NCBI RefSeq assembly: GCF_000993785.3
Contig: NZ_CP009922.3
Location: forward strand, 4,278,001-4,342,000
Source: Streptomyces xiamenensis
Lineage (GTDB): Bacteria; Actinomycetota; Actinomycetes; Streptomycetales; Streptomycetaceae
Length of the DNA: 64,000 nucleotides
Reading direction: 5' to 3'
Shown: in pieces, positions 15,523 to 25,091 of the stretch
Numbering within the stretch: the first letter of the stretch is position 1
Layout: every line of letters begins with the position of its first letter
Notes under the pieces: generated by a model
Seen by the model: the letters and a program-made list of their open reading frames with translations, nothing else
Database searches by the model: none
Told to the model about the DNA's origin: nothing
Position numbers and translations under genes: made by a program

Positions 15523-17651
15523 GCCCCTACGACAGCACGGGGGGCGCACAGGGCGAGGACGTACCCCGCATCGAGACCCTGTTCCGGCTGCTCAGCTCCG
15601 CCACCGTACGCATCCATGCCGCGCCCGAGGGGTATGCCGAGGGCGTGTCCGGCGCGACACCCTGGGGCAGCGGCTTCTTCGTCGCCCCGGGATGGGTGCT
15701 CACCTGCGCCCATGTCGCACTTCGCGGGGGAAGCGGCGAGGGAGGCAAGCGCGAAGTGGGCCTGAGCTTCGAGGAGATGGGCGACGGCGGAGCCACCGCC
15801 ACGCACACCGTGCGCGGGATCGTCGAGTGGGCCCAGCCCGAGCACAGCCCGGCCGGCGACATCTGGCCGGGCCCCGACCTCGCTCTCGTCCGCGTGCTCA
15901 ACCCGCCGCCCCACCCCTGCGTCTGGCTCAGCGAGCGCACCGCCCGCTTCACCCTCCAGGACGTCTACTTCTTCGGCTGGGGCCAACTGGCCGGCTCCGC
16001 GAGCCCGGTCGGCCCGGTCGACGGCCGCTGCACCGTCACCGGCCAGTACGGCGCCGACGGCTGGCTCAAGCTCGGCAACCAGGACGAGATCCCGCACGGC
16101 GTCTCCGGCGGCCCCGTCGTCGACCTCAACCGCGGCGAGGTCATCGGCGTCGTCAAGGCGTCCCGCTCGGCCGGCCGCGACGGCGGACTGGCCACCTCCA
16201 TCCTCCAGTTACGCCACATCACCCAGCCCTCGGGCACCCTCGCGGCCGAGACCGAGGACACCTACCAGCACGTCATGCACGCCCATGACCGCTACCACGC
16301 CCAGCGGCACCGCGACGACGAGACCACCCGCGACACCTGGACCGACCTCCAGGGCCCGCTGCGCGCCACCGCCCACCGCGCGCTCACCGCCGGCCGCCGC
16401 GCCGAACTGCTGGGCCTGCTCGCCGAACTGCCGCCCCCGCTGTCCACCGCCCGGCTCGGTGAGATCATCGGCGACATCGCCGGCCGCCGCTACGACGACA
16501 TACTCCCCGCCCCCCGGGGCTGGCGCGACGGCCTGGGCATGCTCTACGACCCCCGCCCCGGACTGCGCGAACTCGACGCCGTGCTGCGCTACGCCGTGTA
16601 CGCCGCCACCGCCGACCGCCCCTACGCCGCGCCCCGGGGCAGCGAGCGCCGGCTGTGGGAATGGATCAGCTCCACCGCCGCCGGCGCCGAACTCGACCGC
16701 TGGTCCCGCCGCCGGCTGCGCGAGGAGTGGACCGAGCGTCTCAGCACCCGCCGCGCCTGGCAGCACGACCCCTGGCCCGCCGAAATCGGCCCCCACACCA
16801 CCGCCGCCACCGTGCTGCCCGACCCCGCCGACGACGCCCCACGCCCGTACGTCCTGCTGGAGATCGTCCAGCAGGGCTGGGAACGCAACCGCTACGACTG
16901 GCGGGTGTGCGTCACCGGGCCCACCGGCGAACGCACCCCCATCGACGGCGAGGACCGCGTCCTGGGCCCCGGCGAACCCTCCGCGCGGCTGCGCTCGGTG
17001 CTCACCGAGGCGTTCCGCCGCGGCGACGAACCCGGCCGCCCCGTGCCGCTCCAGGTCTCCCTGCCCTACCCGCTGCTGGACTTCCCGGTGGACGAGTGGC
17101 GGCTGCCGTACGACGGCCCGCAGCTCGGTGAGCAGCGCCCGGTCGTCGTCCGCTGCGCCGACCGGCCCTCCCCGGCACCCGACCCCGACACCGGCCACGA
17201 GCACGGCCTGACCCGGGAAACCCGCTGGGCCGCCGTGCACAGCGGCCCCATGCGCCCGCACGTCCTGGACTGCGCCGACCACCGCCCCGCCCCGCTGCCC
17301 ACTCCCGCCGCACTCGCCGGCCGGCCCCCGGAGACCGTCCCCGTGCTGTGCCGCACCGGCGCACCCGACGGTGACCCGCGGGACCTGCACCAGGTCCTGG
17401 CCGCCGGCTACGACGTGGTGCTGTGGCGCCGCGAGATCTCCGCCCGCGAGCTGACCTGCACGGACTTCCACGGCGGCGTCACCCGTACGGTCACCGGCGT
17501 CCGCCGGGCCGCCGCGCTGCCCACCGCACTGTGGCGGCTGCGCGCGCAGGCCGCCGCCGAGGCGCCCGAGGCCGAATGGTCGCGGGGGCTCGCCCTCCTG
17601 TACTCCGACCCCGGCCACGCCGGGTACGACGAACCCCTGGAGATCCCGTGA
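15519..17651 (+). CDS. Trypsin-like protease fused to VMAP-C domain
   Basis: A 710-residue protein. Residues about 25-215 form a trypsin-like domain with a full triad: His65 in 'VLTCAHVAL', Asp120 in 'GPDLALVRVL', Ser196 in 'HGVSGGPVVD'. There is no signal peptide, so it acts inside the cell. The remaining 490 residues match the vWA-MoxR-associated protein (VMAP) middle and C-terminal regions, including 'YPLLDFPVDEWRLPYDG' and 'ELTCTDFHGGVTRTVTGV'. In VMAP systems the third component couples a variable effector (here a protease) to the MoxR and vWA proteins. Confidence 0.87.
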   Translation: MSPYDSTGGAQGEDVPRIETLFRLLSSATVRIHAAPEGYAEGVSGATPWGSGFFVAPGWVLTCAHVALRGGSGEGGKREVGLSFEEMGDGGATATHTVRGIVEWAQPEHSPAGDIWPGPDLALVRVLNPPPHPCVWLSERTARFTLQDVYFFGWGQLAGSASPVGPVDGRCTVTGQYGADGWLKLGNQDEIPHGVSGGPVVDLNRGEVIGVVKASRSAGRDGGLATSILQLRHITQPSGTLAAETEDTYQHVMHAHDRYHAQRHRDDETTRDTWTDLQGPLRATAHRALTAGRRAELLGLLAELPPPLSTARLGEIIGDIAGRRYDDILPAPRGWRDGLGMLYDPRPGLRELDAVLRYAVYAATADRPYAAPRGSERRLWEWISSTAAGAELDRWSRRRLREEWTERLSTRRAWQHDPWPAEIGPHTTAATVLPDPADDAPRPYVLLEIVQQGWERNRYDWRVCVTGPTGERTPIDGEDRVLGPGEPSARLRSVLTEAFRRGDEPGRPVPLQVSLPYPLLDFPVDEWRLPYDGPQLGEQRPVVVRCADRPSPAPDPDTGHEHGLTRETRWAAVHSGPMRPHVLDCADHRPAPLPTPAALAGRPPETVPVLCRTGAPDGDPRDLHQVLAAGYDVVLWRREISARELTCTDFHGGVTRTVTGVRRAAALPTALWRLRAQAAAEAPEAEWSRGLALLYSDPGHAGYDEPLEIP

Positions 17652-17731
17652 GCGGCCCCAGGCCCCTCCGGGGACACCGCCCCCACAGCACACCACCTGG
17701 CCGACCGAGTGACCGTGACGAGGAGAGTGCC

Positions 17732-18772
17732 GTGGCCGCCACCGACCGCACCCCCGACCCCGAACGCGAATGGCTGATCTACCGGGGGGCCGGTGAGCCG
17801 CACGACCGCATCCGGGCGCTGCCCAAGCCGCCTCCGTGGCGCGACTTCGACGGCCAGCCGCTGGTCGCCCCGGGGCCCGACACCGACAGCGTCTCCACCC
17901 GCCGCCTGGGCGCCTACCGGCATCTCGCCGAGATGCACCGGCCCAGCGCCGAGGAACTGGAGATCATCAACGCCGCGCTCTACCTGCGCCGCCCGCTGCT
18001 GGTCACCGGCAGCCCCGGCACCGGCAAGAGCACCCTCGCGCACGCCGTGGCCTACGAACTGGGCCTGGGCCGGGTGCTGCGCTGGCCCATCGTCTCCCGC
18101 ACCACCCTGGGCGACGGCCTCTACCACTACGACGCCATCGCCCGGCTGCAGGACACCCAGATCGCCGCCGGCAGCCGCGCCGCCGGGGTGCCCGCGCCCC
18201 GCGTCGGCGGGATCGGCAGCTATCTGCGGCTCGGCCCCCTGGGCACCGCCCTGCTGCCGACCGCCACCCCCCGCGTGCTGCTCATCGACGAGCTCGACAA
18301 GAGCGACATCGACCTGCCCAACGACCTGCTGAACGTCCTGGAGGAGGGCTCCTACGACGTCCCCGAACTGCAGCGGGTCGCCGACCGCGAGCCGGAGGTC
18401 GAGGTCCTCAACGACGACGACGTGAAGGTCACCGTGCGCGACGGGCGGGTGCGCTGCAACGCCTTCCCCTTCATCGTGCTCACCAGCAACGGCGAACGCG
18501 ACTTCCCCGCCGCCCTGCTGCGCCGCTGCATCCACCTGGAGCTGAGCAAACCCGACCACGAGCGGCTCGCCTCCGTCGTCCGCGCCCAGCTCGGTGACCG
18601 GCTCGCGCACCTCGGCGACGACGTCATCACCCGCTTCCTGGAGCGCTCGCGCACCGAACAACTGGCCACCGATCAGTTGCTGAACGCCATCTACCTCACC
18701 CACCACGCCGAGCAGCCCACCCGCGACCGGCTCGCCGACCTGCTCATCCAGCGCCTCGACCGGCCGAGGTGA
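17732..18772 (+). CDS. MoxR family AAA+ ATPase of the VMAP system
   Basis: A 346-residue AAA+ protein with Walker A 'GSPGTGKST' (about 93), Walker B 'RVLLIDELDKSD', sensor-type 'FIVLTSNGERDFP' and arginine finger 'AALLRRCIHLEL'. The GTG at 17732 is chosen because AGGAG lies at 17721-17725. An in-frame GTG at 17648 overlaps the upstream stop and is the alternative, but its extension is Pro/Arg-rich and looks non-coding. MoxR ATPases remodel partner proteins; the partners here are expected to be the adjacent vWA and VMAP proteins. Confidence 0.9.
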   Translation: MAATDRTPDPEREWLIYRGAGEPHDRIRALPKPPPWRDFDGQPLVAPGPDTDSVSTRRLGAYRHLAEMHRPSAEELEIINAALYLRRPLLVTGSPGTGKSTLAHAVAYELGLGRVLRWPIVSRTTLGDGLYHYDAIARLQDTQIAAGSRAAGVPAPRVGGIGSYLRLGPLGTALLPTATPRVLLIDELDKSDIDLPNDLLNVLEEGSYDVPELQRVADREPEVEVLNDDDVKVTVRDGRVRCNAFPFIVLTSNGERDFPAALLRRCIHLELSKPDHERLASVVRAQLGDRLAHLGDDVITRFLERSRTEQLATDQLLNAIYLTHHAEQPTRDRLADLLIQRLDRPR

Positions 18773-18776
18773 CGTC

Positions 18777-21700
18777 ATGGGGAACAAGCGAGGCGGCCGC
18801 CGGCGCGACGAGCTGGCCGAGCTGATCGGCGCACTGCGCCGGGCCGGCCTCGAACCCGGCTCCCGGGAGCTGGCCGAGGCCCTGTGGCTGGCCACCCATC
18901 TGCAGTCGGGACCGGCACCGGCCGACCGGGGTCCCCAGGAGGCCACGGACGGCGCCCCGCGGGAGGCCGCCGCCCTGTGGGACCGCGGGACCACGGCCGG
19001 CGGCCGCCACGATCCGTGGAGTGGCGACCCTCCGCCCGAGGCCGGAAATCGCGCCGAGCGCCGGGCCTACCGGGATGATGAGCCGGTGCCGCTCTACCCC
19101 GACCACGTCCAGGCCACCACCCAGCGGCCGGGGCCCGGCGACGCCCTGCGCGTCGGCGTGCCCGAGGCCAGAGCCCTGCCCTCCCTCCTCGAACTCGAAC
19201 GCGCCCTGCGCCCCCTCCAGCGCTGCCGCCCCGCCGCCCGGCCCGTCCCGGGCCCGGCCCACCTCACGCTCGACGAGCGCCGCACCGCCGAGGACACCGC
19301 CCGGGCCGGCGGCCTGCTGCTGCCCGCCTTCCGCGCCACGGGCCGCCGCGACATGGAGCTGCAACTGCTCATGGACGCCACCTCCGCCATGCGGGTGTGG
19401 CAGCGGCTGCTGGGCGAGCTCACCGATGTCTTCGGCAGGGTCGGCGCCTTCCGCGACATACAGGTCCACTACCTGCACGCCCTGCCGGACGGCTCCGTCG
19501 GCGTCAGCGGCCACTTCGACACCGACCCGGCGGGCCCGGACACCGTGCTGCACCCCGAACGCCGCCTCCTGGACCCCACCGGGCGGCGGCTGACCGTCGT
19601 GGTCAGCGACTGCGTCGGCCCGCTGTGGCGCGACGGCGCCGCCCACCGGCTGCTGCACCGCATCACCCGGCACGCCCCGGCCGCCGTGGTGCAGCCGCTG
19701 CCCGCCCGGCTGTGGGCGCGCACCCGGCTGCCCGCCAGCCACGGCGTCCTCACCCGTGCCGAGGGGCCGGCGGCCGGGGCCCGGCTCGGCTTCACCCCCG
19801 ACGACCCGGGCCGGCGACCCCCGTCCGGCGCCGTCCCGGTCCCGGTGCTGCCGCCCACCGCCGCCGCGCTCGGCGCCTGGGCCCGGCTGCTGTCCGGCGG
19901 CGGCTCGGCCGCCGTCCCGGCGGCCGTCGGCTGGGTACGCCCCGACCAGCCCGCCGCACCCCCCGCGCACCCCGGCGTACGCTCCCGGCCCGCCGGCGAA
20001 CTCATCGCCCGCTTCCGGGCCACCGCCTCACCCGGCGCCATCCGGCTCGCCGTCCACCTCGCCGCCGCCCCGCTCTTCCTGCCGGTCATGCAGCTCATAC
20101 AGCGCACCATGCTGCCCGGCACCGGCCCCGCCGAGCTCTCCGAGGTGCTGCTGAGCGGCCTGCTGCGGCGCGCCGGAACCGGCGCCGGGGCGGACGGCCT
20201 GTGGTACGAGTTCGCCGACGGGGTCCAGGAGGAACTGCTCCAGGCCCTCGGCCAGGACGAGGCGATGCTGGTGCTCAAGCACTGCTCCGCCTACGTCGAG
20301 GCCCGGTTCGGCAAGGGCGGCCCCAACTTCCCCGCCCTCGCCCTCGCCCAGCTCTCCGGCGGCCGGCTCACCCCCGTACCGGTGGCCGAGGGCGACCTGG
20401 AGAGCGAGGGGGAGCCGGGAGAGGCCGACCAGGGCCGCTCACCACAGCCGTTCGCCGAGGTCGCCGCCAGGGTGCTGAGCCGCTTCCTGCCGGGCACCCC
20501 GCACAGCGGACCGCGCCCCGATCCACCCAAGGCGGTGACCGACGCGCTGCGCCGCTCCCGCGAGCTGACCCGCCGCTTCGAGGACGACGGCGCCCTCCAG
20601 CACCTGCTGGACGCCGTGTGGCAGCTGGAGCGGGCCACCGACGAGCAGTGGCTCTCCGGCCGCTCCACCGACCCCGAGCTGTACGGCGAACTCGCCGCCC
20701 AACTGCTGCGCCTGTGGCGCCAGCAGGGCGAGGCCGGACTGCTGGAACGCGCCCGCCGCGCCGCCCGCACCGCAGCCTCCCACCTCGACTCGCTGCCCGC
20801 CCGCACCATCTTGGCCCGCGTCCTGCACGCCTCCGCCGCCGAACGCAAGGAGGCCGGGGACGAAGGAGCCGCGCTGGAGCTGTGGCGCGGCGCGGACCGG
20901 GAGTTCGCCGCCGTGTGCGCCACACCCGGCCTGCCGCCCGACGAGGCGCTGGGCATCGCCCTGGAACGGGTGCGGGTGCTGGAGGAGCAGTGGCGTCTTG
21001 GCCGGGACCCGGCGCTGCTCCAGGAGTGCGTGGGCATGCTGGAGGCCATCGCGGACGCCTGGCCGGCCGGCCGCGCCGAGCCCAGCGGACTGTCGCTGGC
21101 GCACGGCCGGGTGCTGCTGCGGCTGGCCGAGGCGGCGGACCGCGAGAAGAACACCGAGGGCGCCGCCGTGTACGCCGAACAGGCCGCCCGCTCGCTGGAG
21201 CGTGCCGGGGCGGCCCAGCGTGCCGAATCCGCCCCCGTGCCCGCCCGGGTCCGCACCACGCTGCGACTTGTCGACGCGCTGCTGCTGACCGCCACCCGCT
21301 GGCAGGAGGCAGGCCGGCACATCACCCTGGCCCAGCAGCTCACGGACGACCGGCGGCAGCGTGCCGAGGCACTCATGCGCGCCGGGCGGCTGAGCGTGCG
21401 CCGCTTCCACGCCCGGGACCTCTCGGCGAACGACAGCGGCGCGGGCCATCTGGAGGAGGCGGCGCTGCGGTTCGCCGAGGCGTCCCGGGCGGTGCCGCGC
21501 GACCGGCCCGACTACAGCGATCTGATCGCCGAATGGGGCCAGGTGCTGCTGGAGCGGGCCCAGCTCCCGGAGGGCGGCCCGTACACCGGGCAGGCCATCC
21601 GGGTGCTGCGGGACTGCCGGATGGAGACCCCGGCGGGTGATCCGCGGCTGCCCGGGCGGCTGCTGATGCTGGGGCGGGCCCTGATGGTCCGTTACCGCGC

Positions 21701-22121
21701 CACCGTGGACCTGGTGGATCTGCGCGAGGCCGAGCACCTGTTCTCCCTCACGGCCACCGGCGCGGACGACGCCCTGACCCGCGCGTGGGGCTGGTACGAA
21801 CTGGGCGGCGCGCACCAGCACATCTTCGGCCACAGCGGCAGCCCCGAGCGCCCCGAGCAGGCGGCCGAGGCGTACCGCAGAGCGGCCACCGAGGCGCTGC
21901 GCGTGGCGGACGGCAGCACCTCGGAGCGGGCGGCCGTCCCGATCAGGCTGGCCGCCACCGCACAGCATCAGCGCGGCACGGTCTACCGCGCGGCGGGCCG
22001 GCCGCGCGCCGCGCAGGACGCGTTCCGGGCCGCGCTGGCTCAGTGGCGGCGGCTGCCGAAGGGGGAGGACGGCGAGCGGAGCGCCCAGGCGCTGGCGGAG
22101 CTGACGTTTCCCCGGGGGTAG
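18777..22121 (+). CDS. SAV_2336-type vWA-like protein with TPR-rich C-terminus
   Basis: A 1114-residue protein starting 4 bp after the MoxR gene. It has the SAV_2336 N-terminal domain ('RDELAELIGALRRAGLEPGSRELAEALWLA'), then a vWA-like fold at about 195-330 ('DMELQLLMDATSAMRVWQRL'), in which the MIDAS Asp-x-Ser-x-Ser motif is degenerate ('DATSAM'). A helical linker and a long tetratricopeptide-like half follow. It is the vWA component of the vWA-MoxR-VMAP triad and probably the sensor or scaffold. It is 88 bp upstream of the Fxs precursor, in the same direction. Confidence 0.86.
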   Translation: MGNKRGGRRRDELAELIGALRRAGLEPGSRELAEALWLATHLQSGPAPADRGPQEATDGAPREAAALWDRGTTAGGRHDPWSGDPPPEAGNRAERRAYRDDEPVPLYPDHVQATTQRPGPGDALRVGVPEARALPSLLELERALRPLQRCRPAARPVPGPAHLTLDERRTAEDTARAGGLLLPAFRATGRRDMELQLLMDATSAMRVWQRLLGELTDVFGRVGAFRDIQVHYLHALPDGSVGVSGHFDTDPAGPDTVLHPERRLLDPTGRRLTVVVSDCVGPLWRDGAAHRLLHRITRHAPAAVVQPLPARLWARTRLPASHGVLTRAEGPAAGARLGFTPDDPGRRPPSGAVPVPVLPPTAAALGAWARLLSGGGSAAVPAAVGWVRPDQPAAPPAHPGVRSRPAGELIARFRATASPGAIRLAVHLAAAPLFLPVMQLIQRTMLPGTGPAELSEVLLSGLLRRAGTGAGADGLWYEFADGVQEELLQALGQDEAMLVLKHCSAYVEARFGKGGPNFPALALAQLSGGRLTPVPVAEGDLESEGEPGEADQGRSPQPFAEVAARVLSRFLPGTPHSGPRPDPPKAVTDALRRSRELTRRFEDDGALQHLLDAVWQLERATDEQWLSGRSTDPELYGELAAQLLRLWRQQGEAGLLERARRAARTAASHLDSLPARTILARVLHASAAERKEAGDEGAALELWRGADREFAAVCATPGLPPDEALGIALERVRVLEEQWRLGRDPALLQECVGMLEAIADAWPAGRAEPSGLSLAHGRVLLRLAEAADREKNTEGAAVYAEQAARSLERAGAAQRAESAPVPARVRTTLRLVDALLLTATRWQEAGRHITLAQQLTDDRRQRAEALMRAGRLSVRRFHARDLSANDSGAGHLEEAALRFAEASRAVPRDRPDYSDLIAEWGQVLLERAQLPEGGPYTGQAIRVLRDCRMETPAGDPRLPGRLLMLGRALMVRYRATVDLVDLREAEHLFSLTATGADDALTRAWGWYELGGAHQHIFGHSGSPERPEQAAEAYRRAATEALRVADGSTSERAAVPIRLAATAQHQRGTVYRAAGRPRAAQDAFRAALAQWRRLPKGEDGERSAQALAELTFPRG

Positions 22122-22209
22122 GGGCGGGAATCCCGGATGGGCCGGTCGGCGAGGGGGGACCGTGTGGGCCGACCGGGCGGATGACCGCGTGAGAAGTGGT
22201 GGGACGACG

Positions 22210-22419
22210 ATGTGCTCCGACAAATCAGCCGGTGTCGCCGAGCTGCCCGAACTGCCCGACCTGCTCACCCTGGGCCTCGCTGACCTGCGCGCTCTCCAAC
22301 ATCCGGTGCTGAGCGAGGTGCTGGCCGACCTGCGGGCGCGGGTCAGCGGACAGCCCACCGTGGCTCTGTGGGCCTTCGACGAGTTCGCGCCCGGCGATGA
22401 ATCCGGGGGCGCCGCGTGA
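22210..22419 (+). CDS. fxsA: FxsA-like ribosomal peptide precursor with atypical C-terminus
   Basis: A 69-residue peptide from the ATG at 22210. The leader 'LPDLLTLGLADLRALQHPVLSEVL' matches FxsA-type precursors of the FxSxx-COOH system. The canonical family ends in Phe-x-Ser-x-x; this one ends 'VALWAFDEFAPGDESGGAA', with no Phe-x-Ser at the end and about ten extra residues. Candidate aromatic start points for cyclophane formation are Trp55, Phe57 and Phe60. The stop overlaps the GTG of fxsB (GTGA), so the two are coupled. Identity as precursor is supported by position and leader; the product is unknown. Confidence 0.72.
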   Translation: MCSDKSAGVAELPELPDLLTLGLADLRALQHPVLSEVLADLRARVSGQPTVALWAFDEFAPGDESGGAA

Positions 22420-23630
22420 ACCAGCGGATTCCGGCCCCGGTGGGCCCGGAACCGGACGTGTTCGCGCCCTGGCCGCTGACGGAATTCTCCGTCGCGCGGC
22501 TACGGGACCGTGGGGTGGCGGCGGTGCCCTTCGACCAGTTCGTGGTGAAGGTGCACAGCCGGTGCAACCTGGCCTGCCGCTACTGCTACATGTACTTCGC
22601 CGCCGACGGGGGATGGCGCCGGCAGCCGGTGACCGCGAGCCCCGAAGTGCTGGAGCGGGCCGCGCGGCGCATCGCCGAACACGCGGCCGCGCACCGGCTG
22701 CCCGCCGTCTCCGTCGTGCTGCACGGCGGCGAGCCCCTGCTGGCCGGGACCGCCACCCTCGCCGGGTTCGTCGCCCGGATACGCGAGCTGGTGCCCGCCG
22801 GCTGCGCGGTGCACGCCGCCTTACAGACCAACGGCACCCTGCTGACCGCCGCCCGGCTGCGGGAGCTGGCCGCCGCACGGATCGGCGTCGGACTGAGCCT
22901 GGACGGCGGGCTCGCGGAGCACAACGCCCAGCGCGCCGACCACGCCGGGCGCCCCGCCTGGCCCGCGATCCGCCGCGCCGCCGCGCTGCTGGCCGGGCCG
23001 TACCGGCACACCTACGGCGGCGTGCTGTGCGTCGTGGACCCGGCCAGCGACCCCGAACAGGTCTACCGCTCGCTCCTGGACCTGGACCCGCCCGCCCTGA
23101 ACTTCCTTCTGCCGCACGCCAACTGGAGCAACCCGCCGCCACCGGGCCGGTACGGCGACTGGCTCGCCACCGTCTTCGACCTGTGGTGGGAAGCCGGCCG
23201 CCGCCGCACCCGCATCCGGCTCTTCCAGGAAGCCATCGCCCTGCTGCTGGGCGCCCCCGCCGCCACCGAATCCCTGGGTCTGCGGCCCGTGACCGCCGTG
23301 GTGATCGAGACCGACGGCGCCATCGAGCAGATGGACGCCCTCAAGACCGCCTACGAGGGCGCCGCCGCCACCGGCCTGGACATCCACCGCCACCCGCTGG
23401 ACGCCGCACTGGACCACCCCGGCGTCGCCGCCCGCCAGGCCGGCCTCGCCGCCCTGTCCGCCACCTGCCGCGCCTGCCCCCTGGTCACCGTCTGCGGCGG
23501 CGGGAACTACGCGCATCGCTACCGCGCCGGCGAGGGCTTCCACCACCCCTCCGTCTACTGCGCCGACCTCCAGCGGCTCCTGCACCACATCGCCCACCGG
23601 GTGGCCACCGCCACGGTGGTGTCCGCTTGA
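22416..23630 (+). CDS. fxsB: FxsB family radical SAM/SPASM peptide maturase
   Basis: A 404-residue radical SAM enzyme. The cluster-binding motif 'CNLACRYCYM' lies at residues 50-57, followed by 'VVLHGGEPLL' and 'LQTNGTLLT', typical of the fold. A C-terminal SPASM-type region near 355-390 has 'CRACPLVTVCGGGNYAHRY' and a further Cys in 'YCADL'. FxsB enzymes form aryl-to-beta-carbon cyclophane crosslinks in Fxs peptides. The GTG start overlaps the precursor stop and its own stop overlaps the TTG of the next gene, so the three form one translational unit. Confidence 0.92.
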   Translation: MNQRIPAPVGPEPDVFAPWPLTEFSVARLRDRGVAAVPFDQFVVKVHSRCNLACRYCYMYFAADGGWRRQPVTASPEVLERAARRIAEHAAAHRLPAVSVVLHGGEPLLAGTATLAGFVARIRELVPAGCAVHAALQTNGTLLTAARLRELAAARIGVGLSLDGGLAEHNAQRADHAGRPAWPAIRRAAALLAGPYRHTYGGVLCVVDPASDPEQVYRSLLDLDPPALNFLLPHANWSNPPPPGRYGDWLATVFDLWWEAGRRRTRIRLFQEAIALLLGAPAATESLGLRPVTAVVIETDGAIEQMDALKTAYEGAAATGLDIHRHPLDAALDHPGVAARQAGLAALSATCRACPLVTVCGGGNYAHRYRAGEGFHHPSVYCADLQRLLHHIAHRVATATVVSA

Positions 23631-24988
23631 GCGGCACCCCCACCCCCGGCCGGGCCCCCACCGTGCCCGCCCCGGGAACGGCCCTGTCCGACGCGGCGAT
23701 CGCCGAACTCGGCAGCACCGAGGCCGGCGCCGAGGCGCTCGGCGCCCTGTCCGACGGGGCGCACACCCGGCGGCTCCTGCTCTTCCGGGTGCTGCTCGAT
23801 GCCCTGGACAGCGACGCCCTGCCCCCCGGCCGGCGCGCCGCCGCCCGCGAACACGGCGCGCTCCTGGAGGCCGCCGACCGCGCGGCCCCCCGGCAGGCCC
23901 GCCGGGTGATGTTCTACCCGCTCACCGGGCCCTGGGCCGAGACCTGCGTACGGCAGCTGGACCGCGGCACCCCCGACCACCGCGACATCGACCACCTCGG
24001 GCCGGTCGCCGCTGCCGCTGCCGCCCGCGCCGGGCTCACCTTCCGCACCCGCGTCACCCCGCACCACGACGGCATCGCCCTGCCCACCCTGGGCCTGCTG
24101 CGGCACGCCGGGCCCGCCCGCTGGGCCGAACTCCACGGCCGGCGCGACACCCTGACCATCCGACCCCTGGGCGCCCGCCCCGCCGAACTGCGCCGCGACG
24201 CGGCCGGCCACTGGCACTCCCACGACCCGCGCTGGTCACCGCTGCCCACCCTGTCCGGCGGCCCCCGCCCCGTCCTCCTCGACGATCTCGACCCCTGCCG
24301 CGCAACCCCCGGCGCCGCCACCCCCGCCGGGCCGCCCCACCAGCGCGCCCACTGGCGCGCCATGTGGCGGCGCGCCCTGCCGCTGCTGCGCCTGGGCGGC
24401 GCCGCGCGGGCCGCCGATCTCGCCCTGCTGGACTGCGTCGTCCCCCTGCCGGGGCCCACCGCCACCGGCCGTCACACCAGTCACACCCGCGACGGGGCGT
24501 TCGGCGCCGTCCTCGCCAGCCCGCCCCCCAGCCCCGAACTGTTCGCCGCCGGGCTCGTCCATGAACTCCAGCACGCCAAACTCGCCGCCCTCACCGAACT
24601 CGTCGCCCTGCACACCGCCGACGACACGCCCCGCCACTGGGCCCCCTGGCGTCCCGACCCGCGCCCGTTCGACGGCCTGCTGCACGGCGCGTACGCCCAC
24701 CTCGCCCTCGCCGCCCTCTGGCAGCGGCTCGCCCTCACCCGCGAGAACCCCCTCGCCCGCGACGACGCCTGGGCCGCCCACGCCCGCTGCGCGGCCCAGG
24801 TCGGCGCCGTACTCCCCGTCCTGCGCGGCGCACGCCCCCTCACCGACCCGGGCCGGGCCTTCGTCAAGGCCATGACCGCCCGTCACTCCCGGCTCGCCGA
24901 TCACCCACCGCCCCGCGAACACCGGGTGCGGGCCGCCGCCTACGTGGACACGGCGCGCTCACTGTGGCACCGCCATCACCCGCAATGA
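23627..24988 (+). CDS. HExxH-motif peptide hydroxylase-type protein of the Fxs locus
   Basis: About 453 residues from a TTG at 23627 that overlaps the fxsB stop (TTGA). The frame is open far upstream, but that part mirrors fxsB in another frame. The key motif is 'LVHELQHAKLAAL' with His312-Glu313-x-x-His316. Proteins of this type accompany FxsB-like radical SAM enzymes and are now annotated as alpha-ketoglutarate-dependent HExxH-type peptide beta-hydroxylases; earlier annotations called them HEXXH motif domain proteins. A metalloprotease acting on the peptide is the older alternative. Confidence 0.82.
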   Translation: MSGTPTPGRAPTVPAPGTALSDAAIAELGSTEAGAEALGALSDGAHTRRLLLFRVLLDALDSDALPPGRRAAAREHGALLEAADRAAPRQARRVMFYPLTGPWAETCVRQLDRGTPDHRDIDHLGPVAAAAAARAGLTFRTRVTPHHDGIALPTLGLLRHAGPARWAELHGRRDTLTIRPLGARPAELRRDAAGHWHSHDPRWSPLPTLSGGPRPVLLDDLDPCRATPGAATPAGPPHQRAHWRAMWRRALPLLRLGGAARAADLALLDCVVPLPGPTATGRHTSHTRDGAFGAVLASPPPSPELFAAGLVHELQHAKLAALTELVALHTADDTPRHWAPWRPDPRPFDGLLHGAYAHLALAALWQRLALTRENPLARDDAWAAHARCAAQVGAVLPVLRGARPLTDPGRAFVKAMTARHSRLADHPPPREHRVRAAAYVDTARSLWHRHHPQ

Positions 24989-25091
24989 CCCACGCCAGCG
25001 GTTAGCCTGAACACCACCAACATCTGACGGGCCGCCAGGGGACGCGGGCACGGCGCGGGGGTCCGTTTCCACAACGAAGGGGAGCTGTCGG

